Assembly: GCA_913020115.1 (NCBI GenBank)
Contig: CAJWBQ010000004.1
Span: forward strand, 1-64,000
Reading direction: 5' to 3'
Length of the DNA: 64,000 nt
Source: an uncultured Cellvibrionales bacterium
GTDB lineage: Bacteria; Pseudomonadota; Gammaproteobacteria; Pseudomonadales; Cellvibrionaceae
A program made the position numbers and the translations under genes. Numbering within the stretch: position 1 is the first letter of the stretch; every line of letters begins with the position of its first letter. Positions 15,018-24,805 of this stretch are shown here, piece by piece. A model generated the notes under the pieces. The model did not search any database. It was not told the DNA's origin and worked only from the letters and a program-made list of their open reading frames with translations.

Positions 15018-16460
15018 GTGATCAAGTTTCTGCTGAACCAAACAGAACATAGTGTTAGCGATATCGACCCAAATATTACCTTATTGGACTATTTGCGAGA
15101 GCATCTACACAAAAAAGGCAGCAAGGAAGGTTGCGCCTCTGGCGACTGTGGCGCCTGCACCGTAGTGCTGGGCGAAAGCGATGGCCAGACAATGCGCTAT
15201 AAATCAATCAATTCCTGCATAACATTACTCGCCAGCTTGCACGGAAAACAACTGATCACCGTTGAAGATTTAAAGAACGATGAGCAACTACATCCTGTAC
15301 AGCAAGCTATGGTTGATTGCCATGGCTCACAGTGTGGTTTCTGTACTCCAGGGTTTGTGATGTCGATGTTTGCCTATCGCAAAAATACTCAAACACCGAC
15401 AAGAGAAGGCATTAACGAAGCTCTGGGCGGCAACCTCTGCCGCTGTACTGGCTATCGGCCCATTGTCGAGGCGGCCGTGCAAATGTTTGAACCGGACGCA
15501 AAAGATCAATTCACTGAAACTGAATCTGTCACAAGCAAGAAACTCAATCAAATTAAACTGAGTGATAGTGAAGTAGCCTTAAGCGCGCTGGGTCGAACTT
15601 TTTATTCCCCTGCCACGGTTACAGAATTATCAAGTTTGTTAATAAACCATCCACATGCTCGACTTATTGCGGGCGGCACAGACCTTAGTCTAGAGTTCAC
15701 GCAATTTCTTCGAAACATTGACGTGCTGATTTATACCGGCAGAGCAGAAGGTCTCGATACCGTTATTGAAACGGAAAGCCAAATAGACATCGGTTCCGCG
15801 GCGACATATTCCAAAGCCAAAAGCCTGTTGGTTCAGTATTTTCCGGACTTAGAAGAACTCATTGAGCGTCTGGGCTCCCGGCAAATTCGCAACCAAGGCA
15901 CTATTGGCGGAAACGTTGGCAACGCCTCCCCCATTGGCGATATGCCACCGGTGCTGATTGCCTTGGGCGCGCAGCTGGTACTGCGCAAAGGTGATACCAC
16001 GCGAACCATTAATGTCGCTGATTATTTTTTAAAATATAAGGTCACGTCGCAGCAAAGCTCAGAATTTATTGAGCGCATCCTAATTCCGAAGCCTAAAGCT
16101 CAGGAGAATTTTCGAGTCTATAAAATTAGTAAGCGCATGGAAGACGATATCTCAGCTACTTGCGGCGCGTTTAATATCGAAATTGAAAATGGCCTTGTGA
16201 AACGTGTTGCGATTGCTTACGGCGGCATGGCAGAAATTCCCAAGCGTGCCAAGCACTGCGAAAAAGCTTTGCTGAATAAAGATTGGAGTGAACACAATAT
16301 TCAAGTGGCCATGGCTGAGCTTGCAAAAGACTTCTCTCCAATTAGTGATTTTCGCTCCAGCGCTGAATATCGCCTTTTGGTTTCGCAGAACTTCCTACAG
16401 CGACTTTTCCTAGAGCTTAATTCCTCTCACGATACACTGCGAGTAAGCCAATATGCGTAA
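15018..16460 (+). CDS. xdhA: xanthine dehydrogenase small subunit (2Fe-2S and FAD domains)
   Basis: Electron-transfer subunit of the molybdenum hydroxylase converting hypoxanthine and xanthine to urate. The N-terminal plant-ferredoxin-like cluster ligands are in GCASGDCGACTVVLG (Cys39, 44, 47) and NSCITLL (Cys67). The second 2Fe-2S domain has QCGFCTPGFVMSM and GGNLCRCTGYRPI. An FAD-binding domain follows from about residue 195 (LIAGGTDLSL, RNQGTIGGNVGNASPIGDMPP). Length 480 fits the two-subunit bacterial type. The start is GTG 15018, with AAGTGAG a little upstream. It is the first gene of a ten-gene operon and overlaps xdhB by eight bases. Confidence 0.97.
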   Translation: MIKFLLNQTEHSVSDIDPNITLLDYLREHLHKKGSKEGCASGDCGACTVVLGESDGQTMRYKSINSCITLLASLHGKQLITVEDLKNDEQLHPVQQAMVDCHGSQCGFCTPGFVMSMFAYRKNTQTPTREGINEALGGNLCRCTGYRPIVEAAVQMFEPDAKDQFTETESVTSKKLNQIKLSDSEVALSALGRTFYSPATVTELSSLLINHPHARLIAGGTDLSLEFTQFLRNIDVLIYTGRAEGLDTVIETESQIDIGSAATYSKAKSLLVQYFPDLEELIERLGSRQIRNQGTIGGNVGNASPIGDMPPVLIALGAQLVLRKGDTTRTINVADYFLKYKVTSQQSSEFIERILIPKPKAQENFRVYKISKRMEDDISATCGAFNIEIENGLVKRVAIAYGGMAEIPKRAKHCEKALLNKDWSEHNIQVAMAELAKDFSPISDFRSSAEYRLLVSQNFLQRLFLELNSSHDTLRVSQYA

Positions 16461-18801
16461 ACTGCCCAATGTAGCGCAGGCCGGTGATACCTCAAAGGTA
16501 AAGGGCTTGCCCGGACAGTCACAAAAACATGAAAGCGCCCACAAACATGTCAGTGGTGAAGCGTGTTATGTCGACGACCAAATAGCCCCTGCCAATGCGC
16601 TTCACGCCTACGTTGGCTTAAGCACTGTGGCGCGAGGTCGCGTTACCTTACTCGACTTAGCCAAAGTGCAAACTTCCGAAGGCGTCGAAGCCGTCTTAAG
16701 CTTGCAAGATGTTCCGGGGCACACAGACATAGGCCCAGTATTTCCTGGCGACCCCCTCATGGTGAACCAAGGGCAAGAAGTTACATTTTATGGTCAGGTA
16801 TTATTTGCAGTCGCCGCACGCACTCATGAACTGGCTCGCAAAGCGGTGAAGCAAGCTGTAGTGGAATATGAGGTTCTGCCTGCCGATGTCACCATCGAGC
16901 AAGGGTTAGAAAACAACAGCTTCGTAAGACCCAGTCACACCCAACAACGCGGTGATACAAGTTCAGCACTCAAGTCGGCAGCACATGTCTTGAACGGTGA
17001 AATGCAAATTGGTGGTCAGGAACAAATGTATCTCGAAGGCCAAGCTTCACTGTGCATTCCAACGGAAGACGGCGGTATGCTGGTGCACACCTCGACTCAG
17101 AACCCAACAGAAGGGCAAAAGTTAGTTGCGGAAGTGTTAAATATCCCCATGAATAAGGTGAGCGTGGACATACGCCGCATGGGCGGTGGCTTTGGCGGCA
17201 AGGAAACCAACGCCAATCAGTGGGCCTGTATCGCCGCCCTGCTCGCCCAAAAAACTCAGCGAGCGGTAAAAATACGTTTGGCACGAGCTGACGACATGCT
17301 TGCCACTGGAAAACGCCATCACTTTCTCAGCCGCTACGATGTGGGCTTCTCCGCTGAGGGTCGCCTGGAAGCGTTGAACATGGAGCTTTCCGGTGGCTGT
17401 GGAATTTCCCCTGATCTCTCTGATGCGATTGTTGATCGCGCGATGTTCCACTCCGACAATGCCTATTTTTTACCGACCGCAAAAATCGTCGGGCATAGGG
17501 TTAAAACTAACACGGTTTCCAACACGGCGTTTAGAGGCTTCGGCGGCCCCCAAGGCATGGTTGCTATTGAAAATATTATTGACAACATATCTCGCGTAGT
17601 CGGTAAAGACCCACTAGATGTACGCAAACTCAATTTTTATACCGACGAAGACAATCGCAATACTACGCACTATGGGCAAAAGATTGAGCAGCATATAGTG
17701 CCGGCGCTTGTAGAACGTTTAGAGCGAACGTCAAACTACCGCGCACGCCGTGACGCAATTACTAAATTCAACAAGACCAGCCCTATACTCAAAAAGGGAT
17801 TAGCGCTAACGCCCATTAAATTTGGGATTTCTTTTACCGTTCAACACCTAAATCAAGCTGGCGCACTCATCCATGTTTATACAGACGGTTCAATACAGCT
17901 GAATCACGGTGGCACGGAAATGGGCCAAGGCCTATTTACCAAAGTGGCACAAGTGGTGGCCAGCGAGTTCCAAGTCGACATTGATACTATTCAATGCATG
18001 CCCACACGCACCGACAAAGTACCCAACACCTCGCCCACCGCTGCTTCTTCGGGAACAGATTTAAACGGTATGGCGGCGCGTGATGCAGCGCAAAAAATCA
18101 AAACCCGAATGACTGAATTTGCAATCAAACATTTTTCGCTGAAAGAAGGCGAAGTCCGGTTTGCCAACAATCAAGTGTTTGCCGGGGAGCGTTCTTTTAG
18201 CTTTGCCGAGTTCTCACAGCTGGCATATACCAACCGAGTGAGTTTGTCGGCCACCGGTTATTACGCAACCCCAAAAATTCATTACGACAGAGACAAAGCA
18301 CAAGGTCGTCCTTTCTTTTATTTTGCTAACGGCGCTGCGGTTTCGGAAGTCCTAATTGATACCCTGACTGGAGAAAACAAAGTTCTGCAGGTAGATATCT
18401 GCCAAGACGTCGGCCAATCCATTAATCCGGCTATTGATATTGGTCAGATAGAAGGCGCCTTCATTCAGGGTATGGGCTGGATGACGACGGAAGAATTAGT
18501 GTGGGGAGAGGATGGTAGATTACAAACGATTAACCCGGCCGCCTATAAAATACCTGCGATTGGCGATACGCCACCCACGTTTAATGTAGAGTTGCTACCT
18601 GACAGCCCAAATGTCGAAGCTACGATTTTCCATTCCAAAGCGGTGGGTGAGCCACCTCTTATGCTTGGGATATCTGTCTGGAGCGCTTTGCGTGACGCTG
18701 TAGCGAGCTTAGCGGATTATAAGCTAAGCCCGTCACTTGACACCCCCGCCACTCCCGAGCGTATTCTCGCCGCCTGCAATGACGTTCGCAACAGGAGCTG
18801 A
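16453..18801 (+). CDS. xdhB: xanthine dehydrogenase molybdopterin-binding subunit
   Basis: Catalytic subunit carrying the molybdenum cofactor. It shows HVSGEACYVDD near the N-terminus, EGQASLCIP, the cofactor-binding RMGGGFGGKE, NTAFRGFGGPQGM with the substrate-orienting Arg, LNHGGTEMGQGLFTK, and the catalytic Glu region KAVGEPPLMLG near the C-terminus (about residue 725). The length of 782 residues is normal for the XdhB type. With XdhA it forms the heterotetramer, and it needs XdhC from the next gene for sulfido-cofactor insertion. Start ATG 16453 overlaps the xdhA end. Confidence 0.97.
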   Translation: MRKLPNVAQAGDTSKVKGLPGQSQKHESAHKHVSGEACYVDDQIAPANALHAYVGLSTVARGRVTLLDLAKVQTSEGVEAVLSLQDVPGHTDIGPVFPGDPLMVNQGQEVTFYGQVLFAVAARTHELARKAVKQAVVEYEVLPADVTIEQGLENNSFVRPSHTQQRGDTSSALKSAAHVLNGEMQIGGQEQMYLEGQASLCIPTEDGGMLVHTSTQNPTEGQKLVAEVLNIPMNKVSVDIRRMGGGFGGKETNANQWACIAALLAQKTQRAVKIRLARADDMLATGKRHHFLSRYDVGFSAEGRLEALNMELSGGCGISPDLSDAIVDRAMFHSDNAYFLPTAKIVGHRVKTNTVSNTAFRGFGGPQGMVAIENIIDNISRVVGKDPLDVRKLNFYTDEDNRNTTHYGQKIEQHIVPALVERLERTSNYRARRDAITKFNKTSPILKKGLALTPIKFGISFTVQHLNQAGALIHVYTDGSIQLNHGGTEMGQGLFTKVAQVVASEFQVDIDTIQCMPTRTDKVPNTSPTAASSGTDLNGMAARDAAQKIKTRMTEFAIKHFSLKEGEVRFANNQVFAGERSFSFAEFSQLAYTNRVSLSATGYYATPKIHYDRDKAQGRPFFYFANGAAVSEVLIDTLTGENKVLQVDICQDVGQSINPAIDIGQIEGAFIQGMGWMTTEELVWGEDGRLQTINPAAYKIPAIGDTPPTFNVELLPDSPNVEATIFHSKAVGEPPLMLGISVWSALRDAVASLADYKLSPSLDTPATPERILAACNDVRNRS

Positions 18802-18806
18802 GTAAG

Positions 18807-19700
18807 ATGAATCTTTGGCATGAAGCAATTACTTACCTAGAAGCTCGCAGTGAAGCGTATGTATTAATCACCTTGCTAGGCACAAGGGGCTCGACCCCCA
18901 GGAATAGCGGCACAAAAATGGTTGTCAGCGCGAATAAAAGCTATTGCACCATTGGCGGTGGGCATTTGGAATTTCAAGCGATCGCAAAAGCACAATCGCT
19001 ATTAAAAAGCAGCCAATTGTCAGGTGAGAATATTCAGGAAATTGAACATTTCCCCCTAGGCGCTCGTCTAGGCCAGTGCTGCGGTGGCAGTGCGAGCGTA
19101 CTGTTTGAGAGTTTTTCCGCGGCCGAGGCAAATATCATGTTGTTTGGTGCCGGCCATGTGGGTAAAGCTTTGGTCAGTATTTTGGCCCAGTTGCCCTGTC
19201 GGGTTCAATGGGTTGATAGTCGGGTAGAAGAATTTCCTGACAGTCTACCCGGAAACACAACACGTATTATAAGCGAAACACCCGAGGCAGAAGTAGCCGT
19301 GTCGCCACCCGGTACTTACTACCTAGTGATGACGCACAACCACCCTTTAGATTTCGCTATCACCCATGCGGCACTAGAACGCAAAGACGCGGCCTATATT
19401 GGCTTGATTGGCTCGAATACAAAATGGCAGCGATTTAAAATGCGTTTTGAACATCGCCAATACGGGTCTGAATTTTATGATTCTGTACGCTGTCCTGTTG
19501 GGCTCAGCCAAGTACCGGGGAAATTACCCATGGAAGTGGCGGTGTCAATCGCAGGTGAGATCATTGCTGACTATCAAGCCAAGCAAAAAGATAAACCGGT
19601 TCAGCAAGGGGTTCATTGGCGCGACTTAAAGCCACTTGCCACTAAGCAAAGCGAAGCTCATTCATCTACATTACCAACTACTGAAGCACCCACATCATGA
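18807..19700 (+). CDS. xdhC: xanthine dehydrogenase accessory protein XdhC
   Basis: Binds and sulfurates the molybdenum cofactor and delivers it to XdhB. The N-terminal XdhC/CoxI domain shows LITLLGTRGSTPRNSGTKMVV, TIGGGHLEFQA and ARLGQCCGGSASVLFE with the conserved Cys pair. The C-terminal Rossmann-like domain begins at IMLFGAGHVGKALV (about 111) and includes YIGLIGSNTKWQRFK and CPVGL. It is not part of the mature enzyme. The start has AGGAG upstream, five bases after the xdhB stop, and the end overlaps allB by four bases. Confidence 0.96.
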   Translation: MNLWHEAITYLEARSEAYVLITLLGTRGSTPRNSGTKMVVSANKSYCTIGGGHLEFQAIAKAQSLLKSSQLSGENIQEIEHFPLGARLGQCCGGSASVLFESFSAAEANIMLFGAGHVGKALVSILAQLPCRVQWVDSRVEEFPDSLPGNTTRIISETPEAEVAVSPPGTYYLVMTHNHPLDFAITHAALERKDAAYIGLIGSNTKWQRFKMRFEHRQYGSEFYDSVRCPVGLSQVPGKLPMEVAVSIAGEIIADYQAKQKDKPVQQGVHWRDLKPLATKQSEAHSSTLPTTEAPTS

Positions 19701-21091
19701 CACACGATAATGTCAGCACAATTAAAAGCCAGCGAGTCTTAATTGACGGTCAATTTCGTCCAGCCACTTTGCAGATTGAGGGTGGAAAGATTCAAAAAAT
19801 TCTTCCCTACGATTCAACACTTTTATCGGAGGATAATTGCACCGATGTTGGCAGCCACGCAATCATGCCGGGTTTGGTTGATACCCACGTACACATTAAT
19901 GAGCCCGGCCGAACAGAGTGGGAAGGTTTTAACACCGCCACACAAGCCGCCGCCGCGGGAGGAATAACTACCGTAGTCGACATGCCCCTAAATTGCTCGC
20001 CGGTCACTACTACAGCAAGCTCGCTGCAAACAAAGCTAGACGCATTAACAGGTAAGCTTTGGATTGATTGTGGTTTTTGGGGTGGCGTGGTGCCAGACAG
20101 TTTAAACGAGCTGGACTCTCTTATTCAGGCCGGTGTATTGGGCGTTAAATCATTTACCATCCATTCAGGAATCGACGAATTCCCCCAGGTTCACCCAGAG
20201 CACCTCAGTCAAGCAATCCGGGTGCTGGCTAAATACGATGTACCCTATCTTATTCACGCCGAACTGGACCGAGAGGAATCCCCTGCGCCTGAAATTGGCG
20301 ACCGCTATCAAAGCTTTTTATCGTCACGGCCCAAGAGCTGGGAAAACGATGCCATTGACATGATGATTGACTTGGCTCGAGAAGCGAAAAGCGAAGGTGT
20401 TCAAGGGAAAGTCCATATTGTTCATTTGTCTTCTGCTGAAGCAATACCCGCGATAAAGAAAGCGCAGGCAGAAGGCCTCCAGTTAAGTGCGGAATCTTGC
20501 CCGCATTATTTGACCTTATTTGCTGAGACTATCCCGGATGGCAAGACACTCTTTAAGTGTTGCCCTCCCATCCGCGAAGACGCAAACCGACAAGCATTGT
20601 GGGAAGGTCTAGCCGATGGAACTATTGAATTCATTGTCTCTGACCACTCCCCCTGCACGCCGCAATTAAAACATATTGATACCGGGGACATTGAACATGC
20701 CTGGGGTGGAATCTCATCGCTTCAATTTGGCTTGTCTATTATTTGGACCGAAGCTTTGATCAAGGGCTACAGCCTAGAACAAGTAGCTGAATGGATGGCC
20801 ACACGCCCTGCCAAGTTTGCCGGCCTGGGTCACTGCAAAGGTAAAATTGCTCAGGGATACGACGCTGATCTGATTGTATTTGATGACTTGGCTCACTACA
20901 CGATCACGGCAGACTTAATTAAGTATCGACACAAAATTACACCCTATGAAGGCAAGAATGTGCAGGGAGAAGTACTCACCACCTTTGTTAGGGGCCAGCG
21001 GGTCTATGCCAAGGGCGAGCTTATTGGCGCCCCCATTGGACAGCCATTACTAGCGAATAATACGCCAACACAAAACCGAGTTGATAAATGA
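19697..21091 (+). CDS. allB: allantoinase
   Basis: Zinc amidohydrolase opening the allantoin ring to allantoate. Metal ligands are in DTHVHINEPGR, the probable carboxylated lysine in GVKSFTIHSG, and further His/Asp ligands in LIHAEL, HIVHLSSAEAI and IEFIVSDHSPC. The segment CKGKIAQGYDADLIVFDD is the usual amidohydrolase C-terminal part. Length 464 is normal. The same superfamily includes dihydropyrimidinase and dihydroorotase, but the HINEPGR-type motif and the neighbours xdhC and alc point to allantoinase. Start and stop codons overlap those of both neighbours by four bases. Confidence 0.95.
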   Translation: MTHDNVSTIKSQRVLIDGQFRPATLQIEGGKIQKILPYDSTLLSEDNCTDVGSHAIMPGLVDTHVHINEPGRTEWEGFNTATQAAAAGGITTVVDMPLNCSPVTTTASSLQTKLDALTGKLWIDCGFWGGVVPDSLNELDSLIQAGVLGVKSFTIHSGIDEFPQVHPEHLSQAIRVLAKYDVPYLIHAELDREESPAPEIGDRYQSFLSSRPKSWENDAIDMMIDLAREAKSEGVQGKVHIVHLSSAEAIPAIKKAQAEGLQLSAESCPHYLTLFAETIPDGKTLFKCCPPIREDANRQALWEGLADGTIEFIVSDHSPCTPQLKHIDTGDIEHAWGGISSLQFGLSIIWTEALIKGYSLEQVAEWMATRPAKFAGLGHCKGKIAQGYDADLIVFDDLAHYTITADLIKYRHKITPYEGKNVQGEVLTTFVRGQRVYAKGELIGAPIGQPLLANNTPTQNRVDK

Positions 21092-22122
21092 CAAACGAAG
21101 ATAATATAGACACCCGCTTCAGTGCCCAATACATCGACTTACTCAGCGAACAAGTCGGTGGGCGAGCGTTAGCGTGCAGCGACGAATGGTTTGCAGAATG
21201 CGCCAATCTGGTAAAGCCGGGGCGCGGTGTCTTTAAACCAGGCCATTTTGTGCCAACGGGTCAGTGGATGGATGGATGGGAATCGCGGCGCAGTTTTGCT
21301 CGTCGTGAGCGTGCTGCCGCGAAGCGCGATTTTGACTGGTGTGTACTCCGATTAGGTATTCCTGGACGAATTTATGGATTCGATATCGACACTAATCACT
21401 TCAAAGGGAACGCGCCTGAATTTGTTTCAGTGGAAGCGGCCAACACCCTAGGAGAAGTAAACGAATCGACCGTGTGGACGGAGATATTGGCAAAGTCGGA
21501 GACTGGCGCACACAGCCAAAATATTTTTGCTTGCGACAATGCGCAGGTCTGGACCCACCTTCGCTTAAAAATGTACCCAGATGGAGGCATTGCCCGATTC
21601 CGAGCCTATGGCGAGGGTCAGATAGTTGCCGAGAATTTTGTCGAGGGTGAATTAGTCGATTTAGCGTCTGTTATGAATGGTGGACGAGGAATTGATGCCA
21701 GTGATCGATTCTTTAGCTCACCTAGCAATCTTGTTATGCCGGGCCGCGGCGTCAACATGGGTGATGGTTGGGAAACCAAACGTCGGCGCAATGCAGAACA
21801 TGATTGGGCTATAGTAGAACTTGGTCTTCGCGGCACGATACGCAAGGTAATTGTCGACACGGCACACTTCAAGGGAAACTACCCGGACCATTTCTCTCTG
21901 GAGGCTGCTTGTGCTGAAAGCAATGATCTAAACTCCGCTGACATTACATGGCACACGGTGATTGAGAAAACTCCCCTTTATGCCGATAGAGAACACCTCT
22001 TCATTTCACAAATAGAAGTAGCCAAAGAGGCCGAATTCACACATGTACGGATTAGAATATTTCCCGATGGCGGAATTAGTCGACTAAGAATATTCGGCTT
22101 TCCTAATTGGTCACTGAAATGA
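21088..22122 (+). CDS. alc: allantoicase
   Basis: Hydrolyses allantoate to (S)-ureidoglycolate and urea. The 344-residue protein is an internal duplication, as known for the family. The first copy has KPGRGVFKPGHF, MDGWESRRSF and DTNHFKGNAPEFVSVEA; the second has MPGRGVNMGDGWETKRR and DTAHFKGNYPDHFSLEA. Each copy ends in a related motif (MYPDGGIARFRAYG and IFPDGGISRLRIFG). Choice of allantoicase over an allantoate amidohydrolase means nitrogen leaves as urea, and no urease is in the window. The gene overlaps allB by four bases and uraD by four. Confidence 0.97.
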   Translation: MTNEDNIDTRFSAQYIDLLSEQVGGRALACSDEWFAECANLVKPGRGVFKPGHFVPTGQWMDGWESRRSFARRERAAAKRDFDWCVLRLGIPGRIYGFDIDTNHFKGNAPEFVSVEAANTLGEVNESTVWTEILAKSETGAHSQNIFACDNAQVWTHLRLKMYPDGGIARFRAYGEGQIVAENFVEGELVDLASVMNGGRGIDASDRFFSSPSNLVMPGRGVNMGDGWETKRRRNAEHDWAIVELGLRGTIRKVIVDTAHFKGNYPDHFSLEAACAESNDLNSADITWHTVIEKTPLYADREHLFISQIEVAKEAEFTHVRIRIFPDGGISRLRIFGFPNWSLK

Positions 22123-22619
22123 GCATTAGCGAACTGAATACAATGAGCTCTGAAACGGCTCGAACGCTCTTTCAACAGTGCTGCACGAGTGAAGAATGGG
22201 TTGCGCGAATGTTGTGTTCCATTCCCTATAGTGATGCTGCCGAGCTTAAGTCCACAGCTGATAAACATTGGGAAAACATGAGCGAAGCCGATTATTTACA
22301 GGCTTTTGATGGCCATCCGAAAATTGGCAACGTCAGCTCCCTCAAAGAAAAATACGCGAATACAAAGGCCTTGGCCTCAGGCGAACAATCTAGTGTTAAC
22401 CAGGCTAGCAGCGAAATTATTGAGCGCTTGGCACTAGGAAACAAGGCCTACGAAGAGAAATTCGGTTTTATTTTTATCGTTTGTGCAAGCGGAAAAAGCG
22501 CCATGGAAATGTTGAGCTTACTAGAGAAGCGGCTTCCAAATGATCGACCTACAGAATTGGCTAACGCTCGCGAAGAACAGCGTAAGATTTTTCAAATTCG
22601 CATCGAGAAAATATTATGA
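22119..22619 (+). CDS. uraD: OHCU decarboxylase
   Basis: Decarboxylates 2-oxo-4-hydroxy-4-carboxy-5-ureidoimidazoline to (S)-allantoin, the last step of the urate-to-allantoin route. The 166-residue protein has the catalytic His in DGHPKIG, followed by the conserved GEQSS and the FGFIFIVCASGKSA segment. REEQRKIFQIRIEKIL closes the protein. I chose the ATG at 22119, which overlaps the alc stop as ATGA; an upstream ATG at 22107 lies further inside alc. The four-base overlap with uraH continues the coupled operon. Confidence 0.95.
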   Translation: MSISELNTMSSETARTLFQQCCTSEEWVARMLCSIPYSDAAELKSTADKHWENMSEADYLQAFDGHPKIGNVSSLKEKYANTKALASGEQSSVNQASSEIIERLALGNKAYEEKFGFIFIVCASGKSAMEMLSLLEKRLPNDRPTELANAREEQRKIFQIRIEKIL

Positions 22620-22957
22620 GTCAGATCACCACACACATATTAGATATAGCGCGTGGCGCACCCGCCCAACAAGTTCCAATTACACTTTCGGTACAGGAAG
22701 GCGAAGACTGGAAACTAATCGGTCAAGGCCTTACTAACAGCGACGGCCGGATAGGCGATTTATGTAAGCCTAATACTGTATTACCTGCTGGAACCTACCA
22801 AATGCACTTCGACACTGAACGCTACTTTAGCGCGCAAGGAGACCCAGTATTTTACCCTTGGGCCGATGTGATTTTTTCAATAGGCGGCGATGGACAGCAC
22901 TATCATATTCCGTTACTGCTTTCACCTTATGGTCATTCAACTTACCGGGGCAGCTAA
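22616..22957 (+). CDS. uraH: 5-hydroxyisourate hydrolase
   Basis: Transthyretin-related enzyme hydrolysing 5-hydroxyisourate to OHCU. It begins ITTHILDIARGAPAQQVPI with the conserved His of the active site, and ends in the diagnostic C-terminal tetrapeptide YRGS. The length of 113 residues is standard for a protein without a periplasmic signal. It acts directly after the PuuD urate oxidase encoded downstream. Its stop shares one base with the allA start (TAATG). Confidence 0.97.
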   Translation: MSQITTHILDIARGAPAQQVPITLSVQEGEDWKLIGQGLTNSDGRIGDLCKPNTVLPAGTYQMHFDTERYFSAQGDPVFYPWADVIFSIGGDGQHYHIPLLLSPYGHSTYRGS

Positions 22958-23460
22958 TGACAGTCATAAACTTACAAATCGAAGCGCTCACACAAGAAGC
23001 TTTTCTGCCCTACGGTGACGTAATTGAAGTAAATAGCAGCAATCAGGTAATTCCCATTAATTACGGATTGACTGAACGACATCACGATCTAGCTAAAATT
23101 GATGTCGCCGATGCGGGGGGTCATGCCATTGTAAGTCTCTTCAAGACACAAGCGATTCACTTACCATTTTCAGTAAAAATTATGGAACGGCACCCTTTGG
23201 GCAGTCAGACTTTTATAATGACCACAGGAAAGCCCTATATCGTCATCGTCAGTGAGGCAGGCGAATTTGACCCAACTTGCTTGCGTGCCTTTCTAGCAAC
23301 TCCCAAGCAAGGAGTGAACTATCATAAAGGCACATGGCATCATTATTGTTTAGGTTTGGAATGCGAAAACCAATTTTTGGTAATTGATCGAAGCGGTGAA
23401 GGCAACAACTGTGACGAAGTAGAAATTCCCGATACGCTCTCAATTGTTGTAAGCCACTAG
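22957..23460 (+). CDS. allA: ureidoglycolate lyase
   Basis: Cleaves (S)-ureidoglycolate to glyoxylate and urea. The 167-residue cupin-type protein shows AFLPYGDVIEV at the N-terminus, ERHPLGSQTFIM (the HPLGSQ signature), FLATPKQGVNYHKGTWHH with putative metal-binding His, and FLVIDRSGEGNNCDEVEI at the C-terminus. The frame is open upstream inside uraH, but ATG 22957 overlaps the uraH stop and starts the family-like sequence. Glyoxylate made here can feed malate synthase G, encoded at the other end of the island. Confidence 0.95.
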   Translation: MTVINLQIEALTQEAFLPYGDVIEVNSSNQVIPINYGLTERHHDLAKIDVADAGGHAIVSLFKTQAIHLPFSVKIMERHPLGSQTFIMTTGKPYIVIVSEAGEFDPTCLRAFLATPKQGVNYHKGTWHHYCLGLECENQFLVIDRSGEGNNCDEVEIPDTLSIVVSH

Positions 23461-23468
23461 GAATAATT

Positions 23469-24770
23469 ATGTTAAGCGCACATAGAGCGAGTCTACTGCA
23501 TTTTCTTGCAGATCCAGACGATGTTGAGCTCGAAGACAGTTATGAATATTTTGATGATGGCTTGCTGATTATTGAACAGGGAAAAATTATTGCCCTTGGG
23601 CATGCTGGGGAGCTTTTACCTACACTGCCCAAAAACACTCAGATCACCGAGCATAGCAACAGTTTGCTCATGCCGGGCTTTGTAGATACTCACACCCACT
23701 ACCCGCAAACGGAAATGATCGCGGCTCACGGCTCCCAACTATTGGACTGGCTCGACACCTATACTTTTCCGACGGAAACAAAGTTCGGGGACAGTATCTA
23801 CGCTCGCGACATAGCAGAGCGTTTTCTCAATGAATTGCTGCGAGCAGGCACAACCACCGCATTAGTTTTTGGTACGGTACACAAAGAATCTGTGGACGCA
23901 TTTTTTGAAGCTTGTGAAGCCCGCAACCTCCGGATGGTAGCGGGCAAAGTACTGATGGACAGAAATGCCCCAGACGAACTGACCGATACTCCGGAAAGCG
24001 GCTATCTCGAGAGCAAAGCACTGATAGAAAAGTGGCACAATCGAGGTCGCTTGCGCTATGCAGTGACGCCGCGATTTTCCCCAACATGTACAGAGGCTCA
24101 ACTAGAGCGAGCGGGACAGCTACTTGAAGAGCATTCCGATGTGTATTTGCATACCCATATGTCTGAAAATCTTGCGGAAATCGCCTGGGTTAAAAAGCTG
24201 TTTCCACACTGTAAAAACTATTTGGATACATACGATCAAGCCGGGCTCTTGGGTCGCCGCAGCATTTTCGCGCACTGCGTGCACCTACAAGAAGAGGAAT
24301 GGGCTAGACTGGCCGAAACTGGATCAGGCATCGCTTTCTGCCCTACTTCAAATTTATTTTTGGGCAGCGGCTTGTTTCCCCTTGGAGAGGCGGTTAGCAA
24401 TAAAATTAATGTAGGGCTAGGCACCGATATTGGCGCTGGCACTAGCTTTTCTGTTTTACAAACGCTGAATGAAGCTTATAAAGTTATGCAGTTAAGAGGC
24501 GAGCAGCTATCGCCTTTTAAGGGGCTGTATCTAGCAACCTTAGGCGGCGCCACAACTTTGGATTTACACGACCTCATCGGTAATTTAAACCCAGGAAAGG
24601 AAGCTGACTTTGTTGTTTTGGATAAAAGCGCTACGCCGCTGATGGATTTCAGGATGCGTCAGTGTAAAACCCTCTTTGAAGAATTGTTTGTTTTCAGCAT
24701 GCTTGGCGACGATCGCTCAATTAAACAAACCTGGTCAGCTGGCAAGCTTGTTCACGACAGAGATCGATAA
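23469..24770 (+). CDS. guaD: guanine deaminase
   Basis: Zinc amidohydrolase converting guanine to xanthine, the entry substrate for XdhAB. Motifs: GFVDTHTHYPQTEMIAAHG (metal-binding HxH), VTPRFSPTCTEAQL, YLHTHMSENLAEI, FAHCVHLQEEEW and the late Asp ligand in GLGTDIGAGTSFSVLQ. The length of 433 residues is typical. Start ATG follows AGGAATAATT, eight bases after allA. It belongs functionally at the top of the pathway although it is late in the operon. Confidence 0.96.
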   Translation: MLSAHRASLLHFLADPDDVELEDSYEYFDDGLLIIEQGKIIALGHAGELLPTLPKNTQITEHSNSLLMPGFVDTHTHYPQTEMIAAHGSQLLDWLDTYTFPTETKFGDSIYARDIAERFLNELLRAGTTTALVFGTVHKESVDAFFEACEARNLRMVAGKVLMDRNAPDELTDTPESGYLESKALIEKWHNRGRLRYAVTPRFSPTCTEAQLERAGQLLEEHSDVYLHTHMSENLAEIAWVKKLFPHCKNYLDTYDQAGLLGRRSIFAHCVHLQEEEWARLAETGSGIAFCPTSNLFLGSGLFPLGEAVSNKINVGLGTDIGAGTSFSVLQTLNEAYKVMQLRGEQLSPFKGLYLATLGGATTLDLHDLIGNLNPGKEADFVVLDKSATPLMDFRMRQCKTLFEELFVFSMLGDDRSIKQTWSAGKLVHDRDR

Positions 24771-24805
24771 GCCTTATTTAACAATACAAAAATAGAGAAA
24801 CCGGT